Source: DATKJY01 sp964540105 (GTDB taxonomy: Bacteria > Zixibacteria > MSB-5A5 > GN15 > FEB-12). Taken from it: a stretch of DNA of 64,000 bases. Below, piece by piece: positions 1-8,112 of the stretch (its first letter is position 1; every line of letters begins with the position of its first letter). The position numbers and the translations under genes are program-made. The notes beneath the pieces were generated by a model. It had not been told where the DNA came from. It made no database searches and was given only the letters and a program-made list of their open reading frames with translations. The stretch lies in NCBI GenBank assembly GCA_964540105.1, contig CAZILL010000002.1, positions 806,001 to 870,000 on the forward strand, given 5' to 3'.

Positions 1-451
1 TCTCAAGGGCTGCCGTTAAGTCACCCTGATTCGCAGCCTCAGCAAGGATGGTCTTTCCGTCGAGGATTGAGCCAAGTCCGCTCGGGGCTTTGACTAAGTC
101 CCCTTCGACCATGATCGTTCTCGCCGAAGCGATGCCGAGAGTAATCAGATTGACGAAGAAATCTCCAACGGTCGTTTTGAGGACTATGTTCAGATTGATC
201 ACCGCGTCCGCCTTTGATTCGGTTAGCTTATCGGCAATGATCTCGGAGACATCATAAGAACCCGTATAATCGAACACCCTCATCTTGGAAACCTTGAAGT
301 GTTCGATCACCTGTACTTTTGAAGGTGGATTGTTGAGCATCAGAGGAGCAGCCCCTCGTCCGCCTATCTTTGCTATTGTGCACCCCGACGCAAACACGAG
401 ACACAGGGCCATGGCACCGATCAAGAGTGTGATCGCGATTCTTCTGAACAC
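1..451 (-). CDS. Lipoprotein of unknown function (3' end cut by window)
   Basis: Reading the minus strand from a GTG at 449-451 gives an open frame that stays open to the window edge (about 150 codons). The start is chosen because a strong GGAGGT ribosome site lies five bases before it. The protein begins with MFRRIA, a hydrophobic stretch, and a lipobox ending in ASGC at about residue 24, so it should be a lipid-anchored envelope protein. The mature part is predicted mostly beta/alpha with a hydrophobic segment around residues 100-110. I do not recognise the family. It is transcribed away from argF. The coding assignment is well supported by the ribosome site, lipobox and uninterrupted frame; the function is unknown. 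Confidence 0.75.
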   Translation of the reverse strand, partial: MFRRIAITLLIGAMALCLVFASGCTIAKIGGRGAAPLMLNNPPSKVQVIEHFKVSKMRVFDYTGSYDVSEIIADKLTESKADAVINLNIVLKTTVGDFFVNLITLGIASARTIMVEGDLVKAPSGLGSILDGKTILAEAANQGDLTAALE

Positions 452-618
452 AGCGTACCTCCGTTACAAGAGCGAGTTAATTTGTGTTGAATCTCCCCTA
501 ATTGCAGGTCTTCAAACCAAAATGGACAATTAGGTTACGCAATACATAGCGGTCACACTGCTGGCTGTCAACCCTTTTTTCTTGTGAGTTCCCCTCGATT
601 GAAACGGTGCCGGCTCGC

Positions 619-647
619 TTGACTTTGTGGCGGTCATCGGGTTAATT
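619..647 (+). promoter_or_regulatory. Candidate sigma70-type promoter for argF
   Basis: TTGACT at 619-624 is followed after 17 bases by TTAATT at 642-647. The -35 matches 5 of 6 consensus bases and the -10 only 3 of 6. It lies about 45 bases before the argF start. The rest of the 452-690 gap shows nothing else I can name. Confidence 0.35.
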
Positions 648-690
648 CGGCGGAAAATTGTCGCGCCAATCAATGACAAATGGAGGTTCC

Positions 691-1593
691 ATGGCTCGGT
701 CGTTAACCCAAATAACAGATTGCTCGGCCAAAGAGCTTGATCAGATCTTTGAGCTTTGCGGCAAAATGAAACGCAAAGAGATCGCCCCCAAACCTCTGGC
801 CGGAAAGGCGGTCGCCTGCATCTTCACCAAGCAGTCGCTGCGTACGCGAATCTCGTTCGAGGTCGGAATCTTCGAGCTGGGGGGACACCCGATTTACATC
901 ACAGACGGCGAAATCCAGCTGGGGAAGCGGGAGTCGATCGCCGACGCGGCTCGCGTGTTGTCTCGCTACGTAAGCATGATCATGATCCGCACGTTCCAGC
1001 AGTCCGATGTCGATGGGCTCGCGAAACACGGGTCCGTACCAGTGATCAACGGCCTGACCGATCTGGTTCACCCGTGCCAGATTCTGGGAGATTACTTCAC
1101 GATTCTGGAACATCTGAAACCACGGCGGACATACAAAATTGCGTATCTCGGCGACGGCAACAACATCACCCACAGTTGGCTGAATTTGGCCTCGCTCATA
1201 CCAATGGACCTTCGCATCGCCACCGCGGAGGATTGCCGTCCTGATCCGATGTTTGTCGACCGGGCGCGCAAGAATCCCCAGAGTCGTGTCCTCCTGACTT
1301 CCGATCCTAAAGAAGCAGTAGCCGGTGCCGATGTACTCTATACCGATGTCTGGGCCTCGATGGGCCAGAAGCATTTGGCAGAAGAGAAGGAAAAGAAACT
1401 TAAGCATTTTCAAGTAAATAGTTCTTTGTTGAAGGGCGCTGACCCAGGGGCGATTGTTCTCCACTGCCTGCCGGCGGAACGGGGTAAAGAGATAACCGAT
1501 GAGGTTATGGACGGCCCTCAGTCAGTGGTCTTCGATCAAGCAGAGAACCGATTGCACATTCAGAAGGCGATCATGGTGTTTCTGCTCTCCTGA
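691..1593 (+). CDS. argF: Ornithine carbamoyltransferase
   Basis: Catalyses carbamoyl phosphate + ornithine to citrulline + phosphate in arginine biosynthesis, in the cytoplasm. The ATG at 691 sits just after GGAGGT; an in-frame TTG at 658 lacks such a site. At 300 residues it is the usual OTC length. The carbamoyl-phosphate loop reads SLRTR at residues 49-53 (the classic form is STRTR), HPCQ is at 127-130, and HCLP followed by AERGKE begins at residue 258. The HCLP loop with its cysteine marks ornithine rather than aspartate carbamoyltransferase. The SxRTR substitution of T by L is a variant; I would not infer a substrate change from it alone, though N-acylornithine carbamoyltransferases are the alternative. 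It stands alone, without other arg genes nearby. Confidence 0.92.
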   Translation: MARSLTQITDCSAKELDQIFELCGKMKRKEIAPKPLAGKAVACIFTKQSLRTRISFEVGIFELGGHPIYITDGEIQLGKRESIADAARVLSRYVSMIMIRTFQQSDVDGLAKHGSVPVINGLTDLVHPCQILGDYFTILEHLKPRRTYKIAYLGDGNNITHSWLNLASLIPMDLRIATAEDCRPDPMFVDRARKNPQSRVLLTSDPKEAVAGADVLYTDVWASMGQKHLAEEKEKKLKHFQVNSSLLKGADPGAIVLHCLPAERGKEITDEVMDGPQSVVFDQAENRLHIQKAIMVFLLS

Positions 1594-1650
1594 CCGAAGC
1601 GATGGGGCGGACCCTCACGAAGAACGACCATTAACGAAAGGAGACGCAGT

Positions 1651-2472
1651 ATGCGTTCCGGCAAGTTACTCTTCGTGTTTTGTTCCATCCTGCTCGCAGG
1701 GGTTATGCTCAGCTTGCTCGGCTGTTCCGACGACAAAACATCGACCGGCACTGGTGCCGACGACCCTAAAGCCGCGGTCGTACAGGATCGTGTCAACGGC
1801 TTTCTTGATTCCACTCTGGTGGTGTCGTCGAACGCTCTTCGGATGGTACTGCTGGCTAACGACAATCCGGACGAACAATGGCCGCCGTCATACGGTTCGA
1901 TCAACCCCGATTCGATCAAGAGCGACAATGGTTGGCTGGTCATTATCGGGGACCGTCTCCAGACGAGCGCTACGTTCAAGTACCGTGACTCGATTCAGTT
2001 CACGCGCGGTGGAGTGACCCAGACCAGACCGAAGGGAGCCCAGACGATGACCATCCGTCATCACTGGCAGTACGCCGATAACGACACAACCGGTGAATTC
2101 AAGAAATACGTAGTCGACGGGGCTCATCACTTCACCGGTCTTACGTATTCTACCACGACCGCCAACGACACCAGCACGTTCGTGGTCGACACTCGTGAGA
2201 CTGTGAGCGGGGTGAGTGTTCGCAGTTCAGTGAGCATCCAGGCGACCATCACCAATATGACCTTCTCCCGGACTCGCAATGGCTGGAACCACGGATGCCC
2301 GTCCTCAGGAACACTACAAGTAAACGTCAACCTCACCCACCAGGTCGGGAGCGGCGCCATCGCCACCTCCGCCTGGACAGTTACCGGATCCATAACCGAT
2401 GGCATTCTGAATGCCACCCTTACGTCCGGGAGTGTGGTCAAAGTTTCTACAACGAACCTGTGCAATCGTTAA
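1651..2472 (+). CDS. Lipoprotein of unknown function
   Basis: A 273-residue protein starting at an ATG preceded by AAAGGAGA. The N-terminus (MRSGKLLFVF, then a hydrophobic run) ends in a lipobox LLGC near residue 25, followed by a polar SDDKTSTGT linker. The remainder is rich in T, S, N and V with alternating hydrophobic residues, suggesting an all-beta extracytoplasmic domain. There are two well separated cysteines near the C-terminal third (one at PSSG context, one at NLCNR end), possibly a disulfide. I do not recognise the family. It lies 57 bases after argF and is followed by a clear terminator, so it may end the argF transcript. Confidence 0.8.
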   Translation: MRSGKLLFVFCSILLAGVMLSLLGCSDDKTSTGTGADDPKAAVVQDRVNGFLDSTLVVSSNALRMVLLANDNPDEQWPPSYGSINPDSIKSDNGWLVIIGDRLQTSATFKYRDSIQFTRGGVTQTRPKGAQTMTIRHHWQYADNDTTGEFKKYVVDGAHHFTGLTYSTTTANDTSTFVVDTRETVSGVSVRSSVSIQATITNMTFSRTRNGWNHGCPSSGTLQVNVNLTHQVGSGAIATSAWTVTGSITDGILNATLTSGSVVKVSTTNLCNR

Positions 2473-2502
2473 TAGCGTATAGGGCGCTAAGAAGTCAGCA
2501 AG

Positions 2503-2533
2503 GCCCGGCCGTACGCCGGGCTTTCGTCTTTCT
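2503..2533 (+). terminator. Rho-independent terminator
   Basis: A perfect 7-bp stem, GCCCGGC (2503-2509) and GCCGGGC (2515-2521), encloses a 5-base loop and is followed by the T-rich run TTTCGTCTTTCT. It lies about 30 bases after the lipoprotein stop codon. Confidence 0.85.
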
Positions 2534-2569
2534 ATTGACAGCCAATCGGCGCTGTCGTATCAACAGATC

Positions 2570-3001
2570 ATGAAAGAGATTCTGGCATATCGAGGCTGTT
2601 TTGTGTGCGGCCAGGAGAACAGCAACGGACTGAAGGCCCGGTTTTTTCATGACGGGAGCTGTGCCACCACCACCGTCGTTACGACACCGGAGTTCGAAGG
2701 GTATCGCGGAATGCATCACGGAGGGATTGTCGCAACCCTGCTTGATGAAGTCATGATCAAGGCGATCCTTGCCGAAGAGATCTACGCCGTGACGGCTGAG
2801 ATGACGATCAGGTTTCGCCGACCGGCGAAAACCGGCGTTAGTCTGACGTATTGCGGACGAATCACCGGAAGGAAGGGGCGGACCTTCTTCACGACCGGAG
2901 TTGTAACCGATCCGGATGGCAATATCATAGCGGAGGGGACGGGGAAGTACATCGAGGCCAAGCCGGAGCTAAAGATGCTCCTTCTTCAATCAAAGCAGTA
3001 A
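2570..3001 (+). CDS. Hotdog-fold thioesterase (PaaI/THEM4-like)
   Basis: A 143-residue protein with a single hotdog domain, predicted to hydrolyse acyl-CoA or a related thioester in the cytoplasm. The N-terminus carries CFVCG followed by N and GL, which is common in this subgroup. The helix motif HHGGIVATLLDE at about residues 50-60 is the characteristic active-site segment of the family, and the conserved F-R-R-P strand and the G-R strand follow. The substrate cannot be told from sequence. The start has no clear ribosome site, so the exact N-terminus is less certain than the gene. It lies after a terminator and is followed by a noncoding repeat region, so it is probably monocistronic. Confidence 0.85.
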   Translation: MKEILAYRGCFVCGQENSNGLKARFFHDGSCATTTVVTTPEFEGYRGMHHGGIVATLLDEVMIKAILAEEIYAVTAEMTIRFRRPAKTGVSLTYCGRITGRKGRTFFTTGVVTDPDGNIIAEGTGKYIEAKPELKMLLLQSKQ

Positions 3002-3084
3002 TACTGCAATCCATTTCGCAGAACCGGCACTAGATCTCGCAATTCGCGCTCGCGTTGAGAACTACCCTGCGAATCGACAAATAA

Positions 3085-3141
3085 CCTCACCCTTTCACTT
3101 CTCCCCGATGGGGAGAAGGTGCCCAAAGGGCGGTTGAGGGG
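3085..3141. repeat. Imperfect palindromic repeat unit (interspersed-repeat type)
   Basis: The unit is bounded by CCTCA (3085-3089) and TGAGG (3135-3139). It contains a perfect 9-bp hairpin, CTTCTCCCC and GGGGAGAAG (3098-3118, 3-base loop GAT), then a small GCCC/GGGC hairpin (3121-3131). This nested layout resembles the palindromic elements scattered between genes in many bacteria. No second copy was noticed in this window. There is no T-run, so it is not a typical terminator. The rest of the 3002-3194 gap holds nothing I recognise. Confidence 0.5.
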
Positions 3142-3194
3142 AACTCTTCGACACTCCCCCTACGATGGCACACGCTTTGCATCTTTGGGTGAGC

Positions 3195-3707
3195 ATGGGG
3201 AAGAAGATCCAGCCCGTGACCTGCTACGTCGCGTCGGTCATAAACACCAACATCGACCTCGTTCTCGAACAGAACGGCTTCTCACATGGTCTTATCATCT
3301 TCGCCCTTCCCGATTTCGGAATCCTGTTTCGTTGTCGGGCAGAGGGAAATCAGATCGCCCTGGAATTTGGCGCCTTCTTCTCGCTCTTGCGGTTTCTCAA
3401 AACCTACCTGGCAAAGGAGAAGATCGACAGTGTCGTTGTCCGCTCGTCCAATCCCGAATTCGTCTTCTCGTTCACCGGACAGGGGAGACATCTCGCGAGG
3501 GGGTCCGAACGAGAACTGCTCTTGCGCGAGTACACCAAGGGGGTCGCGGTCAGCGTCGAATATGTCGAACCCCGGAAGAATCGCTGCCTTCAGTCCCCAG
3601 CCGATTATCCCTCCGTTCCGATCGCCCAGCTGCCGGTCCTGAAACCGGATTGGAATGATCGCAAGAAGAACTCCATCAAGCCATTTCAGCGCGGAATCAA
3701 GTTGTAG
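3195..3707 (+). CDS. Hypothetical cytoplasmic protein
   Basis: About 170 residues from the ATG at 3195 (an upstream in-frame ATG at 3165 is possible; neither has a convincing ribosome site). There is no signal peptide or membrane span. The amino-acid pattern looks like a folded alpha/beta protein: hydrophobic strands IIFALPDFGILF and SVVVRSS alternate with the helix LLRFLKTYLAKEKI. The C-terminal third is proline- and basic-rich. I do not recognise the family. An antisense frame of similar length exists at 3282-3860, but its composition is less protein-like. Moderate confidence that this strand is the coding one. Confidence 0.5.
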   Translation: MGKKIQPVTCYVASVINTNIDLVLEQNGFSHGLIIFALPDFGILFRCRAEGNQIALEFGAFFSLLRFLKTYLAKEKIDSVVVRSSNPEFVFSFTGQGRHLARGSERELLLREYTKGVAVSVEYVEPRKNRCLQSPADYPSVPIAQLPVLKPDWNDRKKNSIKPFQRGIKL

Positions 3708-3727
3708 CTCGATCCCCCTCATCGTTC

Positions 3728-3755
3728 TTGACATTCTCACTGCCACCCTTACCTT
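3728..3755 (+). promoter_or_regulatory. Weak candidate promoter for the M28 peptidase gene
   Basis: A perfect TTGACA at 3728-3733 is followed after 16 bases by TACCTT (3750-3755), only 3 of 6 matches to the -10 consensus. It lies about 90 bases upstream of the peptidase start. Confidence 0.25.
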
Positions 3756-3845
3756 CTGGCAGAAGACTCTCTTTCTGAGCCTGCACATTGTGAGGTCTTT
3801 GCACGTCTTTGTGTCAAGGCCAGCATGTCTTCTCTGGAGGTTATG

Positions 3846-6605
3846 ATGAAAGCTCGCCACCCGTACCTTTTCGCCGCACTATCGTTCGTGTTCTCAGTGT
3901 CGGCAAATGCTGATGACCTGAAATTAGTAGCGGTAGAGACTCAATCCGACCTGACCGCTGTGAGCCGCGTTCTCGACCACGCGTTCCTGCGAATCGACTC
4001 GAAGTTTCTCGTTGGTGTGACATTGGAGCAGTCGGCACAACTGGAACGACAGGGTATTAAGCTCGAGACGCTCCTGCTCAACGCCGATCCCGATCAGGCG
4101 CTTATTGTCTATCCTTCGCTCGGCACAGCCGGCAAGTCTGTTCCCCTGGCCGCACTTGGCACCGCGATGGATCTTGGTAACGGCATCTCCCTGCTCTGGG
4201 GAAGTTCAATGTCAGCAGCTACCCTTCGGGAGACATCCGGACTGAAGACAAGAGCGCTCAGCGAGCTCTCGATTCCAATTATCCTTGATCCGCCGCTGGT
4301 CGGTGTGCCGCAGTCCCTGATTGACTTCCCGAGCGACTCCGTCGTTGCCCGAGTGAGTCAAGACTCGATCAACAGTGACGTCAGCAGTCTACAAGCCTTC
4401 TATACGCGCTATGTCTATACCGATTCTGTGCAGAGAGCGCGAGATTGGCTTCAGAGCAGCTTCTTGAGCTGGGGATACAGCGACGTCAGTCTTCAACCCT
4501 GTCTGTACCTGAATGCCTATGGGCGGTGGGCGAATAATGTCAAGGCTGTCAAGCGCGGATGGGCAGAACCGGATCAGATCATCGTTGTCGGCGCGCATTA
4601 CGACTCATACAGCAGCACCGCCTTCACCCATGCCCCGGGCGCGGACGATAACGCCTCGGGCACGGCCGTAGTGCTTGAGCTGGCCCGCGCCTTGGCCAAT
4701 ATCCCGCTCCGTAAGAGCGTTGTCTTCATGTTGTTCGACGCTGAGGAACTCGGGCTCTATGGTTCAACCTACGCCGCCCGGGATTTCAGGCAGAACGGCG
4801 TCAAGGTCGAAGCGATGTTCAATTTCGACATGGTCGGTTTCACGACTGACAGCTATTGGAACACGAATGTTGAGGCGGGCGCCAACAAGGCGTACATGCA
4901 GACGATGATCGACGCCGCATATCGAGTGTCGGGCCTCATTCCCGTAGTACAGCCACTTCAGGGGAATTCGGATCATTTCGCCTTTAGCCAACAAGGGTTC
5001 CCGATCGGCTTCGCCATTGAAGGAGATTTCAACACCGCGAACTATCACCGGCCGAGCGATTCCACGTCCAAGATGAATTTCCCGTACTTGACCAATGTCG
5101 TCAAAATGGCCGCCGCGACTGTTGCGTACGCTGCGGAAGCCGCTTCGCCGATTGTGATCGATAGCGTCATCGATCAGGGGAACGGACAGGGGCTTCGCAT
5201 TTTTTGGGCAGACTGTCGAGCGGATTACCGCTATACGGTTCGCTATGGATACGTGGCAGGCAGCTACACGCACTCAGTCGATGCTCCGGCGGGAGCCTGC
5301 TCGCAACTTATCACCGGTCCGTTCGGAGGTCGACGGATCTATCTCTCCGTGACAGGAACGACCCCCGCCGGCTATGGACCAGTCTATGCCACTGAAGCTT
5401 CCGAGATTTCTCAGGTTGCTCCGCGAGCGCCGAGCAGGGTCATGGCCGAACCGCAACCCAACGGCGTTTCACTGACCTGGGATCGGAATCACGAAGCCGA
5501 CATGGATCACTACGATCTGTATCGGAGCGGCGGTTTTGGCGAAGACTTTCGACTCGTGCGAGGCGGGCTAACCGCGCCTGCCTACCTCGATACCTCGGCC
5601 TACCGCTGGATTCGCTATCGATACCGATTGACGGCTGTTGATCGAGATGGGATCGAATCGGCATTCTCCGGTGATGCATACGGCACAAAGGCCACGTTCG
5701 ATCATGGCATACTCGTGGTCGACGAATATACCGAAGACAGTGAGTTCAACCCCTCGGCGGCACAACACGCTGCTTTCTGTGACTCAGTTTTTGGTCCAGC
5801 CCTTCGCAATTCAATAGTCGTCGACTCCATATCCAAGGCGCTGACTCGTGATCAGGCGGCTCAGTACTCTTCAATTTTTTGGTTCGACGACGACATTGTA
5901 ACGAAGCTGCTGCCATACAGCCGGGAGAATCTCAAGTGGTACACGGGATTCGCGACTAATCTGTTCCTGGGCGGCTACGAGACGATCCGCCAGTTCTGCG
6001 CAGTCACCCCATTAGCGCCGGGGAACCTGCTCTACGATCAGTTCATGCTTCAGAGCTTTTCTGTCAATTATCCACGAGATTTTGTCGCGGCCAAAGGTCA
6101 GTTTGGCTGGCCTACGATCCAACTGGATACCACACGCGGCATGCGCAACATGGGAGATATCCCCTCGCTCATGGCGCGGCCAGGGGCACAAGTGATTTAC
6201 ACCTATCACTCCAGTATTGCCGATCCGGCTCGCGAAGGCGCGCCAGTTGGCATTGCCTATGACTCTCCTCAGGGGCGTCGGATTTTGCTGGCTTTTCCGC
6301 TCTACTACATGACTCCGACCACAGCTTCTGCATTCATCGCAGCGGCGCGCACCTATTTCCATGAATCGGGAACGGAGAGCCCCAACGGTGACCTCGACGG
6401 ATCAGGGTATTGCGATGTTCTCGACCTCGTAATTCTGATCGACTACCTCGCCTTTAGTCTCCCACTTACGGCTGGATTAGAAGCGGCTGATGCCAATGGA
6501 TCATGTGAAATTGACATCGGCGATATCTTCTTTATCGTTGACTATCTCATCGGCGGTGGGGAACCGCCTCGCGCAGGGTGCGCACGAATGTCGGCAGGTC
6601 AGTAG
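3846..6605 (+). CDS. Secreted M28-family zinc peptidase with Fn3-like and dockerin-like domains
   Basis: A 919-residue exported protein. The ATG at 3846 is chosen because GGAGG lies five bases before it; other ATG codons lie just upstream. A signal peptide ends near SANA (about residue 22). The M28 aminopeptidase core spans about residues 200-430, with all five expected two-zinc ligands visible: H251 (GAHYDS), D267 or D268 (GADDNASG), E300/E301 (DAEEL), D328 (NFDMVG) and H401 (NYHRP). A fibronectin-III-like domain lies at about 510-610, followed by a region of unknown fold. The C-terminus (about 845-910) has two duplicated calcium-loop segments, DLDGSGYCDVLD and DANGSCEIDIGD, typical of type I dockerin. 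It probably digests peptides outside the cell or at the surface. No cohesin scaffold is obvious next to it. Confidence 0.9.
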   Translation: MKARHPYLFAALSFVFSVSANADDLKLVAVETQSDLTAVSRVLDHAFLRIDSKFLVGVTLEQSAQLERQGIKLETLLLNADPDQALIVYPSLGTAGKSVPLAALGTAMDLGNGISLLWGSSMSAATLRETSGLKTRALSELSIPIILDPPLVGVPQSLIDFPSDSVVARVSQDSINSDVSSLQAFYTRYVYTDSVQRARDWLQSSFLSWGYSDVSLQPCLYLNAYGRWANNVKAVKRGWAEPDQIIVVGAHYDSYSSTAFTHAPGADDNASGTAVVLELARALANIPLRKSVVFMLFDAEELGLYGSTYAARDFRQNGVKVEAMFNFDMVGFTTDSYWNTNVEAGANKAYMQTMIDAAYRVSGLIPVVQPLQGNSDHFAFSQQGFPIGFAIEGDFNTANYHRPSDSTSKMNFPYLTNVVKMAAATVAYAAEAASPIVIDSVIDQGNGQGLRIFWADCRADYRYTVRYGYVAGSYTHSVDAPAGACSQLITGPFGGRRIYLSVTGTTPAGYGPVYATEASEISQVAPRAPSRVMAEPQPNGVSLTWDRNHEADMDHYDLYRSGGFGEDFRLVRGGLTAPAYLDTSAYRWIRYRYRLTAVDRDGIESAFSGDAYGTKATFDHGILVVDEYTEDSEFNPSAAQHAAFCDSVFGPALRNSIVVDSISKALTRDQAAQYSSIFWFDDDIVTKLLPYSRENLKWYTGFATNLFLGGYETIRQFCAVTPLAPGNLLYDQFMLQSFSVNYPRDFVAAKGQFGWPTIQLDTTRGMRNMGDIPSLMARPGAQVIYTYHSSIADPAREGAPVGIAYDSPQGRRILLAFPLYYMTPTTASAFIAAARTYFHESGTESPNGDLDGSGYCDVLDLVILIDYLAFSLPLTAGLEAADANGSCEIDIGDIFFIVDYLIGGGEPPRAGCARMSAGQ

Positions 6606-6759
6606 ACCGGAGTTACTGCCCTTGCACATTTTGTGAAATCGTCGCCTGCGAACCTTCTGTTTTCTCAACCGAACCGCCAGAGCCTGAGCGGCCAGCAGCT
6701 CGTGTCGGCAAATTCTTTGTTGATTGACAACAAGTTAGGGGACCGCATCGGAAAGGGGC

Positions 6760-7599
6760 ATGGCTCTTGCTCTAACAGAGAGCGTGAAAACGAATGTGCT
6801 TTCCCAGGTCCGGATCATCGAGGCGAGCAGAGTCCTTCAGTTCGAATGGCCCCAGGAGCGGGATCAGCATGACGAGCGTCGAGTTGACGACAACGGAACA
6901 GTGCGGCACCCGCTTCCCGTGCTCGACTTGGGGGACGGATCGTTTATCCTGCTTGATGATTCCAAGCAATTGAGAGCGCTCACGGAGACGGGGCTGCCGC
7001 ACCTGCTGGTTCAGGTCTGCACCCGCAAGAGCATTCGGGTGATCTCACCGAAGCTCGGGTTAGTCAGTTTTGGGTATGAGGACCTGCTTCGACTGGTGTC
7101 GAAACATCCTGATCAGATGGCGATCGGCGCTCCCACAGAGGCAATCCCGACCGGATATATGTCAATACCCTTCGAGTTTCCATATCGCACGCCGATATCG
7201 TTCTATCTTAGAAACTCCACGCGGGTCGGTTGCCCGTTGCCGATGGAGTATCTCTTCCGCTCTATCCTCGAGCAGGGTCGCTATGTGCCGATCGTTGACC
7301 GCCGACAGCGGGCTGACGCCGTCTTCCGTGCTGTTCCCCACAGCGGCATGTTGGCGATGCCCTCCTTCACACTTGAGGACATCGAGAGCGCTGCGACGTC
7401 GGAACGATTATTTCCCCCGAATGTGATTCGCCTTCAATCTGACTCGCGCGTCTTCAATATCGATTTCCCCGTATCAATCCTTCGGGCCGAGATGCCGTCC
7501 GAAGAAAAGGAGACCTTCCTGCGCGACCTGATTGTCTTCAGGGAGCAGTCCTATCGGACCACCTTCTTTGAAGGTCAAGTCTACATTCTCAATCGCTGA
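6760..7599 (+). CDS. ParB/sulfiredoxin-like-fold protein of unknown function
   Basis: A 279-residue cytoplasmic protein with no signal peptide. Around residues 50-85, a strand ending LPVLDLG is followed by FILLDDSKQLRAL and TGLPHLLVQVC. This resembles the ParB N-terminal domain layout (DG-x-HR-x-A, then x-G-x-x-x-V-x-V), but the usual G-x-H-R is replaced by DSKQ. Stand-alone proteins of this fold include the serine kinases SerK and SbnI, so a small-molecule kinase is one possibility. No chromosome-partition context is present: it sits between the M28 peptidase and rpsT. Fold assignment is tentative and function unknown. The ribosome site (AAGGGG close to the ATG) is weak. The 6606-6759 and 7600-7723 gaps show nothing clear. 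Confidence 0.6.
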   Translation: MALALTESVKTNVLSQVRIIEASRVLQFEWPQERDQHDERRVDDNGTVRHPLPVLDLGDGSFILLDDSKQLRALTETGLPHLLVQVCTRKSIRVISPKLGLVSFGYEDLLRLVSKHPDQMAIGAPTEAIPTGYMSIPFEFPYRTPISFYLRNSTRVGCPLPMEYLFRSILEQGRYVPIVDRRQRADAVFRAVPHSGMLAMPSFTLEDIESAATSERLFPPNVIRLQSDSRVFNIDFPVSILRAEMPSEEKETFLRDLIVFREQSYRTTFFEGQVYILNR

Positions 7600-7723
7600 A
7601 AAATTATTGTTGTATCCCTTCTCCGGGAGCCGATAGATTGAGCCATGTTGGCCAGTCTGTGCGACGTCATAGCCCGCGAATCGATTTCAGCTCACTCGCT
7701 CCTCAGGGTACAATCCATCGACG

Positions 7724-7754
7724 AAAAAGCCCTGCAGCCAGCTGGCCACAGGGC
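7724..7754 (-). terminator. Rho-independent terminator for rpsT
   Basis: On the minus strand a long stem is formed by GCCCTG and CAGGGC arms (7729-7734 and 7749-7754), with the inner palindrome GCCAGCTGGC (7737-7746). It is followed by five T residues (A-run at 7724-7728 on the + strand). It lies 36 bases beyond the rpsT stop. Confidence 0.85.
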
Positions 7755-7789
7755 AAACAGTCGTTTTCTGAACTACGAGAGGAAGGACC

Positions 7790-8044
7790 CTAACCGAGTT
7801 TCTGCACAAACATCGCCAGGCGCGACTTGTTGCGGCTGGCGTTCTTCTTATGAATCAAATTATCGGCGGCGGCTTGATCCAGCAGGCTCGACGCCTCGCG
7901 GTACTTTGTGGCCGCCAGCTGCTTATCCTTCTCGCCGCGAAGGTCTTTCAGAGCTGAGCGGAGTTTGGAACGGAACACTCGGTTCTTCACGCGATCCCGC
8001 TCAGAGGTTTTCATCCGCTTTTCACACGACTTGTGATTAGGCAA
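7790..8044 (-). CDS. rpsT: 30S ribosomal protein S20 (bS20)
   Basis: An 84-residue, very basic protein that binds 16S rRNA early in small-subunit assembly. From the TTG at 8044 the product begins M-PNHKSCEKRMKTSERDR, matching the usual bS20 opening (MPN-x-KSA-x-KR-x-KTSE). The alanine-, lysine- and arginine-rich helices and the KNxASRxKSRL segment near the end are also typical. TTG is preferred because AAAGGA lies six bases upstream; a longer reading from TTG at 8059 would place that site inside the gene. A strong promoter and a terminator flank it, so it is a single-gene transcript. It is divergent from murJ. Confidence 0.93.
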   Translation of the reverse strand: MPNHKSCEKRMKTSERDRVKNRVFRSKLRSALKDLRGEKDKQLAATKYREASSLLDQAAADNLIHKKNASRNKSRLAMFVQKLG

Positions 8045-8084
8045 GGCAATTCCTTTCAATTGGTTGCAACAAAACTAAGTGCGT

Positions 8085-8112
8085 AATATAAACGGCGGAA
8101 TCGGTTTGTCAA
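8085..8112 (-). promoter_or_regulatory. Strong candidate promoter for rpsT
   Basis: On the minus strand a perfect TTGACA (8112-8107) is followed after 16 bases by TATATT (8090-8085, 5 of 6 matches). It would start transcription near 8078, giving about 34 untranslated bases before the rpsT TTG. It overlaps the first codons of murJ. Confidence 0.7.

Noticed and set aside
703..1464. Long minus-strand frame (253 codons) opposite argF
   Set aside because: It mirrors the third-position pattern of argF, lacks a ribosome site and recognisable motifs, and argF has clear enzyme motifs on the + strand.
3282..3860. Minus-strand frame of 192 codons opposite the hypothetical gene
   Set aside because: It overlaps the start of the M28 peptidase and has irregular composition with many cysteines and arginines. 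The + frame shows a better fold-like pattern, though the choice is not certain.
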